Assembly: GCF_014773265.1 (NCBI RefSeq)
Contig: NZ_JACWMY010000002.1
Coordinates: forward strand, 1-64,000
DNA from: Mucilaginibacter pankratovii
GTDB lineage: Bacteria; Bacteroidota; Bacteroidia; Sphingobacteriales; Sphingobacteriaceae
Direction of reading: 5' to 3'
DNA: 64,000 nt
Made by a program: the position numbers and the translations under genes
Shown here: positions 8,668 through 17,295 of the stretch, piece after piece
Numbering within the stretch: the stretch's first letter is position 1
How the letters are laid out: every line of letters starts with the position of its first letter
Notes under the pieces: model-generated
Seen by the model: the letters and a program-made list of their open reading frames with translations, nothing else
Databases searched by the model: none
Told to the model about the DNA's origin: nothing

Positions 8668-9378
8668 ATGGGATGTTCCGGATTTCATTATAAGCACTGG
8701 CGTGGCACGTTCTACCCCGAAAAGCTGGCCATGGCCAATTGGTTTAATTACTACATCCAGCACTTTAGCACGCTGGAGCTAAATGTTACTTTTTATCGCT
8801 TCCCGCAATTATCATTCCTGCAAACCTGGTATGATAAAAGCGCTTCCGATTTCAGATTCGCGGTTAAAGCGCCGAGGGCTATTACACATTACAAGAAATT
8901 TAACGACACCACAAAACTACTAACCAGCTTTTACGACACAGTGAACGAAGGCTTGAAAGAGAAACTCGGGCCCATACTTTTTCAAATCCCTCCAAACTAT
9001 AATTACACCGAAGAAAAGCTTGATAAAATATTAAATGCGCTTAGCCCAGCATTTAAAAATGTATTGGAACCAAGACATGTAAGCTGGTGGCAACCGGAAA
9101 TACAAGAGCGGCTCGCAAAACATAATATCAGTTTTTGCGGCATGAGCCACCCTGCTTTGCCTGATGAAGTTATTCAAAACACAACGGTGGTTTATTATCG
9201 CTTTCATGGCGTACCTGATCTGTACAGGTCGCCCTACTCAAAATCCAACCTGCAAAAAGTTGCAGACACTGTTAAATCGAATGAAAATACTAAAGAAGCC
9301 TGGTTTTATTTTAATAATGATGTAGATACCGCCGCCATTTGGAACGCCAAAGAAATGATGGAACTGGTAAACGGTTAA
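8668..9378 (+). CDS. DUF72 family protein (YecE-like)
   Basis: 236 residues of the DUF72/YecE fold, a TIM-barrel-like family of unknown activity. Recognisable pieces are GCSGFHYKHWRGTFYP at the N-terminus, FAVKAPRAITH near residue 72, LGPILFQIPPN near 106, and YYRFHG near 178. The frame has a stop codon immediately before ATG 8668, so the protein starts right at the GCSGF strand and lacks the few residues most relatives have before it. This may be a natural short start or a small N-terminal lesion. Confidence 0.82.
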   Translation: MGCSGFHYKHWRGTFYPEKLAMANWFNYYIQHFSTLELNVTFYRFPQLSFLQTWYDKSASDFRFAVKAPRAITHYKKFNDTTKLLTSFYDTVNEGLKEKLGPILFQIPPNYNYTEEKLDKILNALSPAFKNVLEPRHVSWWQPEIQERLAKHNISFCGMSHPALPDEVIQNTTVVYYRFHGVPDLYRSPYSKSNLQKVADTVKSNENTKEAWFYFNNDVDTAAIWNAKEMMELVNG

Positions 9379-9385
9379 GCTATAC

Positions 9386-10135
9386 TTAAACCCTCCTTCT
9401 TCTCCTTTTCTTTTTCGCTTCCGTTCTTTTCTTTTTGGTAGATTTTTTGGTTACCGTTTTCTTCTCCGGCTCAGCCTGCTTAACGGTTTGTGCAACAGGT
9501 TTATCGTCCTTTTCATCTACCGAATCTTTACTTAATTGCTTTACTGTGAAATCGTTGTTTCTAAGGCCGTATTGAATTTGCCTTTTTGCGCCGGTCGGCT
9601 TGGCCAGGCTATCGTTCCGGTCGTATATCGGAAACTCGCGGATCAGCAGCCCGTCTTTAATATAAAAGTTATCGTCCCCCCTGTAACCTTTGCGTTGCGA
9701 ACTGGTCAGCTTTGGAAAATCGAGCTTATTGGCATTATTGTTATTAAACTCATAGGCGTATATCTTGGCGTACTTCACTGTATCCATAGCCCTTGCCTGT
9801 ATCAATATCTCGGCGTTACCGTCGGTATCCATATCGGCATTGTACACATCGGCTATAGTACCATCCAGGTCGCCGGTGGTAGTGGTATACTTTGCGGCAG
9901 CCGAATCGGAGTGCAGTATCATAAAGGCGCCCACAGCGCTCGCACCGCGGCCCCAACTTAACACATCGTATGTTTGCCCCGGCGATACCTCTATCGCTTT
10001 ATGAAAGCGGAATGGCTCCATAACGGTTGGTTTCGCCGGCGCTAATTTCGCCAGGACGGCTTTTTTCGGGTCGCTACTGCATGCTGTTAATAGTATGCAA
10101 ACCGTAGCTGTTAATAAACAATATCTTGCATTCAT
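9386..10135 (-). CDS. Lipoprotein with a Lys/Arg-rich C-terminal tail
   Basis: 249 residues with a lipoprotein signal peptide (MNARYCLLTATVCILLTAC, Cys at 19). The central region may be a small beta-rich domain; it resembles proteins that report on phenotypic values by repeat-like DADMDTDGNAEI segments, but I cannot name it. The last ~25 residues are almost all Lys and Arg, ending KKRRRRRV, unusual for an exported lipoprotein. It is 12 nt downstream of the GH20 gene and probably co-transcribed with it. Function unknown. Confidence 0.75.
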   Translation of the reverse strand: MNARYCLLTATVCILLTACSSDPKKAVLAKLAPAKPTVMEPFRFHKAIEVSPGQTYDVLSWGRGASAVGAFMILHSDSAAAKYTTTTGDLDGTIADVYNADMDTDGNAEILIQARAMDTVKYAKIYAYEFNNNNANKLDFPKLTSSQRKGYRGDDNFYIKDGLLIREFPIYDRNDSLAKPTGAKRQIQYGLRNNDFTVKQLSKDSVDEKDDKPVAQTVKQAEPEKKTVTKKSTKKKRTEAKKKRRRRRV

Positions 10136-10147
10136 CTTTATATCGGC

Positions 10148-12463
10148 TTAGTTGTAAAGCATTTCCGGCGATACCTCTCCTTTTGGCTTGCCGGGGATAG
10201 TCATGTAAACACGCAGCATGCTGTTGCTGGTATAAGCATCCACATACTTAATGGTGATCTTGTGGAAACCTTTCAGCAATGGCACAACAGCGTTTGTTTC
10301 GTTAACACCTTTGCGCCCATCGTTATCTACCAAAGGCAGGTCGTCTATATACAACACCGAACCATTGTAGGATTGCGTGGAGAAGCCATAATTGCCATCC
10401 ACATCGGCTTTAAGGTAGCCTGTGTAAACCACGCCATATTTACCAAAAGCTTTTTTGAACGCCGAATTTGCCGTTTGGAAGCTTTTGGCAATACCCGTGT
10501 CTATCACCGCGGCCGGGTTTATCTGCGTAGTATTTACATAAGTGCCCTGCGATACCTGGTATTTAAGCCCCGTATTGGTACCCGTGAAATCAACTGCAGG
10601 CAGCGGCGCCTTATTGTAAACCACCGTTTTGGTGATGTTACTGCGCTTGCCCGATGGCGTAACCACAATGGTTTGCAGCTCGCGGTACTGGTCTATAGGC
10701 ACCTCGTAGGTCATAGGTTTGGTGTAAACCATTTCGGTTTCGCGCGGGGTGTAGCCGTCAATAGTATAGTACATTTTAGCACCCTCTACCGGCGATTTTA
10801 AGTTCACCGTTAGCTGCGTACCAATAATGGTGGTATCGGCACTACCAATGGCAATGGGCACGTGATATTCATAACCTGCCTTATCCAGCCAGGCCAAATG
10901 TCCCGGTAGGCGGGTTTCGGCAAAATCCTTATAGTTTTTATTGGCCACAGGTGCCCATGCAATTTCTGACAAAGCCAGCATCCTCGGCAGCAACATAAAC
11001 TCCACTTTTTTATCGGTTGTAATGTATTCCGTCCAAAGGTTGGCCTGTACACCTTTAATATGTGCCTGTTGCTCGGGTGTTAAAACTGCCGGTGTTGGGT
11101 TGTAGCTGTAAATTTTTGATAGCGGTTCGTTACCGCCGATGCTTAAGGGCTCCTGGTTCATTTTACCCTGGCCGTGGTCGATATAAAGACCCTGGCTGCC
11201 GGGGGTCATAATCACATCGTGGTTTTGCTGCGCGGCGGCTATCCCACCTTCTTCGCCCCTCCAGCTCATTACGGTGGCGTTCGGAGCAAGGCCGCCCTCC
11301 AAGATCTCGTCCCAGCCAATAATGCTGCGGCCTTTGCTGTTCACAAATTTCTCCATTCGTTGAATGAAGTAGCTTTGTAAGCCGTGCTCGTCCTTCAACT
11401 TTAACTTTTTGATCAGGTCCTGGCAAAATTTAGAGTTTTTCCAAACCGTTTTTGGCGCTTCATCGCCGCCGATATGGATATATTTACTTGGGAACAGGTC
11501 GATAACTTCCGTTAACACATCCTGCAAAAAAGCAAATGTTTTTTCCGACGGGCAATAAATGTTATTGAACACACCCCAGGTTTCGGCTACCTTATAGTCT
11601 ATTTTAGGGTCGCAGCTCAGCTCCGGGAAGGCGGCTAAAGCAGCCTGTGCATGGCCCGGCATCTCAATTTCGGGTACAATGTTGATGTAGCGGTCGGCTG
11701 CATATTTGATCACATCGCGGATCTGATCTTGTGTGTAATAGCCGCTTACAGGGGTATTATCAAATTGCTGCGGGGTACGGTCGCGGTAGTTGCCAATAAC
11801 GGTTTGCGCGCGCACGCTGGCCACCTGGGTAAGGCGCGGGTATTTCTTTATTTCGATGCGCCAGCCCTGGTCGTCGGTAAGGTGCCAATGGAAGTTATTG
11901 AGTTTATAACCGGCCATCAGGTCGATATAGCGTTTCACCATTTCTACCGAAAAAAAGTGACGGCAAACATCCAGCATTACACCGCGATAGCCAAAGCGAG
12001 GGAAATCTTCAATGGTAGCGCAAGGGATCTTCACGGTGGCGGCACGTTCCAAAGGCATCAGCTGCATTAGCGTTTGTATGCCATAAAACAAGCCGGCCCC
12101 TTTACCGGCAATGGTAATTTGTTGTGGTGTTATGGTTAGGCGGTAACCCTCGGCAGCAAGCCCTTCGGTGCCTGTTGAGGTTAGGTAGATCACGTTCGAG
12201 CCCGCATTTGTATTGCGCAAGCCAACCTGCTTGTTGTAAGCCATATTGTTAGACAGGAAGGAAGAGAAGAACAGCACCGCCTTATTATTTGGCGTATCTG
12301 CCAGTATTTTGGTTTCCTGACTGAGCACAAAAGTGCCAACAGACTTTTTAACAGAAACCGGGGCGGGAATGATCCCCATATTCGGATCGGCATCCTGGGC
12401 GTTTACAGTTGTAGCAGCGGTAATTAATAGCGCAAAAAGCAACGAGGGAATCTTTTTTAACAT
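10148..12463 (-). CDS. Beta-N-acetylhexosaminidase (GH20) with C-terminal PA14-like domain
   Basis: 771 residues with an N-terminal signal peptide (cleavage near NAQDAD). A GH20b-type N-terminal domain is followed by the catalytic barrel containing HWHLTDDQGWRIE and HIGGDEAPK, where Asp334-Glu335 are the catalytic pair that stabilises the oxazolinium and donates the proton. A chitobiase-type C-terminal segment (YYTIDGYTPR) and a PA14-like beta domain (DGNYGFSTQ... LYIDD) follow. It should remove terminal beta-linked GlcNAc or GalNAc in the periplasm or at the surface, from chitin oligomers, glycoproteins or peptidoglycan. The downstream lipoprotein is probably in the same transcript. Confidence 0.93.
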   Translation of the reverse strand: MLKKIPSLLFALLITAATTVNAQDADPNMGIIPAPVSVKKSVGTFVLSQETKILADTPNNKAVLFFSSFLSNNMAYNKQVGLRNTNAGSNVIYLTSTGTEGLAAEGYRLTITPQQITIAGKGAGLFYGIQTLMQLMPLERAATVKIPCATIEDFPRFGYRGVMLDVCRHFFSVEMVKRYIDLMAGYKLNNFHWHLTDDQGWRIEIKKYPRLTQVASVRAQTVIGNYRDRTPQQFDNTPVSGYYTQDQIRDVIKYAADRYINIVPEIEMPGHAQAALAAFPELSCDPKIDYKVAETWGVFNNIYCPSEKTFAFLQDVLTEVIDLFPSKYIHIGGDEAPKTVWKNSKFCQDLIKKLKLKDEHGLQSYFIQRMEKFVNSKGRSIIGWDEILEGGLAPNATVMSWRGEEGGIAAAQQNHDVIMTPGSQGLYIDHGQGKMNQEPLSIGGNEPLSKIYSYNPTPAVLTPEQQAHIKGVQANLWTEYITTDKKVEFMLLPRMLALSEIAWAPVANKNYKDFAETRLPGHLAWLDKAGYEYHVPIAIGSADTTIIGTQLTVNLKSPVEGAKMYYTIDGYTPRETEMVYTKPMTYEVPIDQYRELQTIVVTPSGKRSNITKTVVYNKAPLPAVDFTGTNTGLKYQVSQGTYVNTTQINPAAVIDTGIAKSFQTANSAFKKAFGKYGVVYTGYLKADVDGNYGFSTQSYNGSVLYIDDLPLVDNDGRKGVNETNAVVPLLKGFHKITIKYVDAYTSNSMLRVYMTIPGKPKGEVSPEMLYN

Positions 12464-12639
12464 AGTAGCAAATTAACCGGGTTTATTACGAGGTGGTGAA
12501 TTTAAGATTTTTTTGGGATTACACCGATTGATTTTTTGATTTCACCGATGGGTGTGGGCGGAAACGCGTGGAGAAAATAAAGTTTAAATATTGAATGGTG
12601 AAAGGAAGTATATTTTTAAGAGGAGGTATGGGCGATGCC

Positions 12640-12732
12640 TGCGGCCCGGGCTTTTCAGGGCTGCGCTCCGGCCCCGTTTGCCCCGCTCCATCCAACCGCG
12701 CCGTGGCTAAACCCTTCCAATCCCTATCGCGA
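12640..12732. repeat. GC-rich interspersed repeat fragment
   Basis: The gap 12464-12813 is 350 bp without a gene. Most of it is AT-rich with short direct repeats (CACCGATTGATTTTTTGATT and similar near 12521-12548), but 12640-12732 is a sharply GC-rich block (GCCCGGGCTTTTCAGGGCTG at its start, AATCCCTATCGCG at its end) of the kind seen as dispersed intergenic repeats in this group. Only one copy is in this window, so the family assignment rests on memory. Confidence 0.45.
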
Positions 12733-12813
12733 AATTCGGTAAAACAAATTTATACTTGTCACAGACAAGTATAATAATTGAGCTATACACCAATGAACTA
12801 ATGAACCAATAAA

Positions 12814-13377
12814 CTAATTCAACAACGGGTTCTCCGGGAAATTAGCGATGTGCGCATAGCGTTGCCCCAGGCTGATCACGGTTTCCTTCCAGAGGTTGTG
12901 CTCGTTATTGGCGAACACCGCATCCGCTTCAAATTTATTGGTTACTATCCAGGCGTCTTCGCGCAGCTCGTTATCCAGCTGGTCGGGCGTCCAGCCGCTG
13001 TAGCCCGTGAAGAATTTGATCTCCGCTTCAGTAAGCTGATAACTGGTTATCAGCTCTTTTATCTTATCAAAATCACCTCCCCAAAAAATGCCTTCGGCTA
13101 TTTCTATACCGCCGTCAATTTTTTCGGGGCAGCGATGGATATAATGTAGTGTATTCTCTGCCACGGGGCCGCCCATGTAAACCGGGATCTCCGAATAGGA
13201 TACATCGGGCAGGATATCGCCCAGCAGGTAGTCGGTTTGGTGGTTAAGGATAAAACCCATAGCACCGCCTGCCGAATACTCGGTAAGTATAATAACCGAC
13301 CGCTTAAAGTTTGGGTCGGGCATAAATGGTTGTGATATTAATAAGCGCCCTGCGGCTGCCGGAATTTGACTAAGCAT
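12814..13377 (-). CDS. YqgE/AlgH family protein
   Basis: 187 residues of the UPF0301 family. The diagnostic N-terminal sequence GRLLISQPFMPDPNFKRSVI is followed by GAMGFILNHQ and later GYSGWTPDQLDNEL, all standard for YqgE/AlgH. The biochemical role is unsettled. I start at ATG 13377 (MLSQIPAAAGR); a longer version would need a TTG ten codons upstream. The gene is divergent from pdxH with about 110 bp between starts. Confidence 0.9.
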   Translation of the reverse strand: MLSQIPAAAGRLLISQPFMPDPNFKRSVIILTEYSAGGAMGFILNHQTDYLLGDILPDVSYSEIPVYMGGPVAENTLHYIHRCPEKIDGGIEIAEGIFWGGDFDKIKELITSYQLTEAEIKFFTGYSGWTPDQLDNELREDAWIVTNKFEADAVFANNEHNLWKETVISLGQRYAHIANFPENPLLN

Positions 13378-13475
13378 GGGTGTAAAATTTATTATGTTAT
13401 AACGCAAATTGTAAAATTATGTTCAATATCATTTAAAATGGAGACTTATACAATAAGTACGGTATAATTAATTTG

Positions 13476-13483
13476 TAAGTTTG
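13476..13483 (+). promoter_or_regulatory. -7 promoter box of pdxH, 5 nt before the start codon
   Basis: TAAGTTTG matches the Bacteroidota housekeeping -7 consensus TAnnTTTG and ends only 5 nt before ATG 13489. The expected transcription start falls at or just before the ATG, so the mRNA would be leaderless or nearly so. No convincing -33 TTG is seen at the usual distance. Confidence 0.5.
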
Positions 13484-13488
13484 CGATA

Positions 13489-14136
13489 ATGAACGAACAA
13501 GATATAGAAAATTTAAGGCAGGATTACGCCGCCGCTTCGTTAAACGAAACCGACGTAGATGCCAACCCGATGCGCCAGTTTGATAAGTGGTTTAACGAGG
13601 CCATCAACTACAAAGTACACGAGCCAAATGCCATGACATTGGCCACAGCCACACACGATGGCCGCCCTTCGGCACGTATTGTTTTGCTGAAAGGCTTTAG
13701 CGATGATGGTTTTAAATTTTACACCAACTACCTCAGCCGTAAAGGTAAAGAAATAGCCAAAAACCCACTGGGTGCCTTGATTTTTCACTGGGGTGATATG
13801 GAACGCCAGATCCGCGTGGAGGGCACAATAGAAAAACTCGACCGCGATTATTCTGAAAAATACTTTCACTCGCGCCCAAAAGCCAGCCAGCTTGGCGCTG
13901 TAGTTTCCCCGCAAAGCCAGGAAATTAGCGGCCGCGAATTACTGGAACAAAAAATGGCCGAACTGGAAGCGGAATACGCTGATAAAGATGTACCAAAACC
14001 ATCTTTTTGGGGTGGATACGTGCTTCGCCCGCGCCTGATAGAGTTTTGGCAGGGCCGCCGCAGTCGCTTACACGACAGGATAGTTTATAAAAAAACCGAT
14101 AATAAAACCTGGAAGATAGTTCGCCTGGCACCATGA
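13489..14136 (+). CDS. pdxH: Pyridoxamine 5'-phosphate oxidase
   Basis: 215 residues, full length for PdxH, the FMN enzyme that makes pyridoxal 5'-phosphate from pyridoxamine or pyridoxine phosphate. Family motifs are in order: ARIVLLKGF and FYTNYLSRKGKE (FMN binding), FHWGDMERQIRVEG, and the C-terminal WQGRRSRLHDR substrate loop ending in RLAP. The stop codon overlaps the nuoC start by 4 nt (ATGA), so translation is coupled to a respiratory complex gene with no obvious metabolic link. Confidence 0.96.
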   Translation: MNEQDIENLRQDYAAASLNETDVDANPMRQFDKWFNEAINYKVHEPNAMTLATATHDGRPSARIVLLKGFSDDGFKFYTNYLSRKGKEIAKNPLGALIFHWGDMERQIRVEGTIEKLDRDYSEKYFHSRPKASQLGAVVSPQSQEISGRELLEQKMAELEAEYADKDVPKPSFWGGYVLRPRLIEFWQGRRSRLHDRIVYKKTDNKTWKIVRLAP

Positions 14137-14630
14137 GTTTCGACGAGATCAAATTATTGCTTACCGATAAATTTGGCGAAGGCATCATCGTCGGTGAAGA
14201 ACGTACCGGCATGCAGCCTGCGTTGCTGATTGATGCCGACAGGATTGCCGAGGTTTGCCTGGAGCTGCGCAATAATCCGCGTACATATTTTGATTTCCTG
14301 GGCTGCCTTAGCGGTGTAGATTATGGCGTGGAAGCCGGTCGTTTTGGCGTGGTGTATCACCTGTCATCCATACCCTATAATTTGCAGCTTGTTTTAAAGA
14401 TCAGCAAAGCTAACAGCCGCGATCTGGAGGAGCTGCCCTCCTTCCCCAGCATCACATCCGTTTACCGCGCTGCCGATTGGTACGAACGTGAAGCATACGA
14501 TATGCTTGGGATCTATTTTGAAGGCCACCCGGATCTGCGGAGGCTGTTGATGCCTGATGATTGGGAGGGGTTTCCGTTGAGGAAGGATTACCAGAATGCG
14601 GAATATTATAAAGGGATTAAAATAGATTAA
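14133..14630 (+). CDS. nuoC: NADH-quinone oxidoreductase subunit C
   Basis: 165 residues of the 30-kDa complex I subunit on the peripheral arm. The signature near the C-terminus is present (EREAYDMLGIYFEGHPDLRR followed by PLRKDY). The start overlaps pdxH by 4 nt. It is separated from nuoD by about 130 bp holding a palindromic repeat, whereas in most genomes C and D are adjacent or fused. NuoA, B and E-N are not in this window. Confidence 0.95.
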   Translation: MSFDEIKLLLTDKFGEGIIVGEERTGMQPALLIDADRIAEVCLELRNNPRTYFDFLGCLSGVDYGVEAGRFGVVYHLSSIPYNLQLVLKISKANSRDLEELPSFPSITSVYRAADWYEREAYDMLGIYFEGHPDLRRLLMPDDWEGFPLRKDYQNAEYYKGIKID

Positions 14631-14640
14631 TAAAAACCCG

Positions 14641-14738
14641 CAGCATTGCGAGCGATAGCGTGGCAATCCCCGGCATGCAGAGCCACCATGCAAATCCGCT
14701 TTGCATGCCGGGGATTGCTTCGTTCCTCGCAATGACGC
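14641..14738. repeat. Palindromic interspersed repeat, family B copy 1
   Basis: The left arm (CATTGCGAGCGATAGCGTGG then CAATCCCCGGCATGCA) and right arm (TGCATGCCGGGGATTG then CTTCGTTCCTCGCAATGACG) are inverted copies. The unit shares its outer ends with the copy at 15976-16071, and the two enclose nuoD. It is an intergenic repeat, not coding. Confidence 0.8.
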
Positions 14739-14761
14739 GGTGAAGAATAAAAAACATTGAA

Positions 14762-15967
14762 TTGATTACCACAAATTCAAAATATAACGTTGCTCTCGAG
14801 CGCTACCATCAGAAAATAGCTGATGCCGCCGTTGAAGACATGGTGCTGAACATGGGGCCGCAGCATCCGTCTACACACGGGGTTTTGCGGCTGGAGTTGA
14901 TCACTGATGGCGAGATCGTTAAGGAGGTTATTCCGCATATTGGCTACCTGCACCGCTGTTTCGAAAAACACGCCGAATCGCTTACGTATCAGCAAACTAT
15001 CCCTTTTACCGACAGGATGGATTACCTGGCATCTATGAACAACAGCCACGCCTGGGTAATGGGTGTGGAACGCATGCTGGGCATTGATAAGGACATCCCC
15101 AAACGCATCGAATACATCCGCGTGCTGGTTTGCGAACTCAACCGCATTGCATCGCACCTGATAGCCATTGGCACTTATGGCATCGATATCGGCGCTTTTA
15201 CGCCTTTCCTATGGTGTTTCCGCGACCGCGAGCATATCATGGGGATGCTGGAATGGGCATCTGGCTCGCGCATGCTGTATAATTATATATGGGTGGGTGG
15301 CTTGTTTTACGATTTGCCGGTGGGTTTTGAAGAACGCTGCCGCGAGTTCCTGGATTACTTTAAACCCAAAATGGTAGAGCTTAATCGCCTGCTTACCGAT
15401 AACCAGATTTTTATTAGTCGCACCGCTAACGTCGGCGTGCTGCCCCTGGATGTGGCCATAAACTACGGTTGCAGCGGCCCGGTGTTGCGCGGCTCGGGAT
15501 TGAAGTACGATTTGCGCCGCATCGATAATTACTCCGCTTACCCTGAATTGGATTTTGAAATACCCATTGGCACAGGTCTGATGGGTAAAACCGGCGATTG
15601 CTGGGACAGGTACAAAGTACGTGTTGACGAAGTTGACGAATCGCTTAAAATAATTGAGCAGTGCCTTAACCGCCTGCAAAAAGAACTGAAACGCACCCCG
15701 GATTTCGACCCGCGTGCCAAATTGCCCCGTAAGCTTACCCCGAAACCACAAGATTACTACATGCGCGCCGAAGGTACCAAAGGCGAACTGGGTTTTTATT
15801 TTATACATGACAGCGACCGCAAAGAGATCCCATTCCGCGTAAAATCCCGCGGACCGAGTTTTTGTAACCTCTCCGTATTGGAAGAATTGGGCAAAGGCGT
15901 GATGATAGCCGACCTGATCGCCACCATCGGCTCACTTGATTTTGTATTGGGGGAAGTGGATAGGTAA
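14762..15967 (+). CDS. nuoD: NADH-quinone oxidoreductase subunit D
   Basis: 401 residues of the 49-kDa complex I subunit, which lines the quinone site with NuoB. Recognisable parts are [51 protein letters not shown] and the C-terminal [13 protein letters not shown] and [10 protein letters not shown] end. The start is taken at TTG 14762 because there is no upstream ATG in frame; the next Met (residue 27, VEDMVLNMG) would cut conserved sequence close. A weak start plus the repeat before it suggests reduced coupling to nuoC. Confidence 0.94.
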   Translation: MITTNSKYNVALERYHQKIADAAVEDMVLNMGPQHPSTHGVLRLELITDGEIVKEVIPHIGYLHRCFEKHAESLTYQQTIPFTDRMDYLASMNNSHAWVMGVERMLGIDKDIPKRIEYIRVLVCELNRIASHLIAIGTYGIDIGAFTPFLWCFRDREHIMGMLEWASGSRMLYNYIWVGGLFYDLPVGFEERCREFLDYFKPKMVELNRLLTDNQIFISRTANVGVLPLDVAINYGCSGPVLRGSGLKYDLRRIDNYSAYPELDFEIPIGTGLMGKTGDCWDRYKVRVDEVDESLKIIEQCLNRLQKELKRTPDFDPRAKLPRKLTPKPQDYYMRAEGTKGELGFYFIHDSDRKEIPFRVKSRGPSFCNLSVLEELGKGVMIADLIATIGSLDFVLGEVDR

Positions 15968-15975
15968 ATCCGCCG

Positions 15976-16071
15976 CGTCATTGCGAGGTACGAAGCAATC
16001 TCTACGCAGGACATGCCGCCTTGCAAAGCCGCTCCTCTAATCGGGAGATTGCTTCGTACCTCGCAATGACG
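15976..16071. repeat. Palindromic interspersed repeat, family B copy 2
   Basis: A near-perfect palindrome: CGTCATTGCGAGGTACGAAG at the left and CTTCGTACCTCGCAATGACG at the right, arms of about 27 bp including CAATCTC/GAGATTG. It starts 9 nt after the nuoD stop. Confidence 0.85.
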
Positions 16072-16122
16072 TGGTGGCGAAAACGTCGGGCAGATGAGAT
16101 GTTGCAACCGTTATACCCCAAC

Positions 16123-16152
16123 AAAAAAGGAGAAGCAATTTCTCGCCTCTCC
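16123..16152 (-). terminator. Rho-independent terminator of the anti-sigma/protease gene
   Basis: Read on the minus strand, GGAGAGGC pairs with GCTTCTCC (one G-U), followed by TTTTTTG. It lies 25 nt beyond the stop codon at 16177. Confidence 0.65.
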
Positions 16153-16176
16153 TCTTTATATTGATTTTTTTGGATA

Positions 16177-17280
16177 TTACTGATTATAAACTTTCACTAT
16201 AAATACATAGTTTTTCAGCTTTTTAATTTGGTCTTTGCGACTTAAACCGGCCAATGTATTTTTAGTATTAAGAGTTAGTGCTTTTGTCAATGAATCTGCC
16301 GGGATATCTTGTATAGTTTTTAAGATAAATGCTGATTTCTTTGCAAATGTAACACCTTGAGTTTGAGTTTGTCTTCCGCTGATAATACCAATAACATTAC
16401 CTTTAGCATCAAAAAGAGGACCGCCGCTGTTACCCTGGTTTACCGGTACCGAAACCATATATTCGGCTGTATCACCCTGGAAACCGGCATCGGAAGTTAG
16501 TGCACCCGGGCCAAAAACTGCTGCATCTGTAGGGTAACCCAACGTATAAACATCTTCGCCTAAATCGCTTTTCCCTTTTTTGAAACCGTAAGGAACCGGC
16601 CCAAGGTTTTTAAATGCAGGATCGTTTATCTGCAATACAGCTATGTCATGGCTTGCATCGGTAGCAATAACCTTGGTATGGAATGATTCGCCATCGGCGT
16701 TTTGCACGTATACAGAATCTGCACCGTTTACAACGTGCAGGTTGGTTAAAATGTAGCCGTTAGATGAAAGGGCAAAACCCGTTCCACGATATTTAGCTAT
16801 AATAGTAGGGCCTGTTTTAACAGATTTACCAGTAATACCTCCTGCATTTTTTTCCAATTTTTTCTGCCGATCCTTAACGCCGTCAACTTCCTTCTTCAAT
16901 TGTTCAACGCGTGGGTCCTGATTGGTAAGGTTACCTGTAAAATACAAGGTAACCAACATCGCAAATATCGCTATCGATGCTGCTACCGATATTTTAGAGT
17001 GATGCTGCCTCCATAAACGCACCACGATGGATGGGTGCGCCATCAGATCGTGCGCCAGGGTGTGCACATCTATCTCATCATGGATGGCGTTTAGCCTTAA
17101 CTCCATGGTATGCCTGTCGTTATACTGCTTTAATAAGCCGGTGAAGTTTTTATGCTCCTCCAGTTTTGTTTCAACCGCTGCATCCTTGTTACGCAATGCA
17201 TCAAATTCCGCACGTTCCTCAATCGTCATTTCGCCGTTTAAGTAACGTTCGATCATCTCCAATAGTTGATCATTTTTCAT
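16177..17280 (-). CDS. Anti-sigma-like membrane protein fused to a periplasmic trypsin-like (HtrA/S1C-type) protease
   Basis: 367 residues. Residues 1-85 form a helical cytosolic region (MIERYLNGEMTIEERAEFDAL) like the N-terminus of Bacteroidota anti-sigma proteins. A single membrane segment spans about 95-115 (SVAASIAIFAMLVTLYFTG). A short coiled-coil linker follows (VEQLKKEVDGVKDRQKKLE), then a trypsin-fold domain from about 150 with all three catalytic positions visible: His in NLHVV, Asp in SHDIAVL and Ser in GNSGGP. No PDZ domain is visible. It starts 15 nt after the sigma gene, so one transcript encodes both. By topology the protease lies outside the inner membrane and the sigma-binding part inside. 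The role as anti-sigma is inferred from position and N-terminal similarity; it could instead be a stress protease regulated by the sigma. Confidence 0.82.
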   Translation of the reverse strand: MKNDQLLEMIERYLNGEMTIEERAEFDALRNKDAAVETKLEEHKNFTGLLKQYNDRHTMELRLNAIHDEIDVHTLAHDLMAHPSIVVRLWRQHHSKISVAASIAIFAMLVTLYFTGNLTNQDPRVEQLKKEVDGVKDRQKKLEKNAGGITGKSVKTGPTIIAKYRGTGFALSSNGYILTNLHVVNGADSVYVQNADGESFHTKVIATDASHDIAVLQINDPAFKNLGPVPYGFKKGKSDLGEDVYTLGYPTDAAVFGPGALTSDAGFQGDTAEYMVSVPVNQGNSGGPLFDAKGNVIGIISGRQTQTQGVTFAKKSAFILKTIQDIPADSLTKALTLNTKNTLAGLSRKDQIKKLKNYVFIVKVYNQ

Positions 17281-17295
17281 TCTTCGCCCCTCTTT

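Noticed and set aside
14394..14732. Open frame of 112 residues on the minus strand over nuoC and the repeat
   Set aside because: It is antisense to nuoC and runs through a palindromic repeat; no family or codon support.
16123..16160. Family B repeat extends to the protease terminator
   Set aside because: The palindrome ends at 16071; the hairpin at 16123-16152 is unrelated and has its own T-run.
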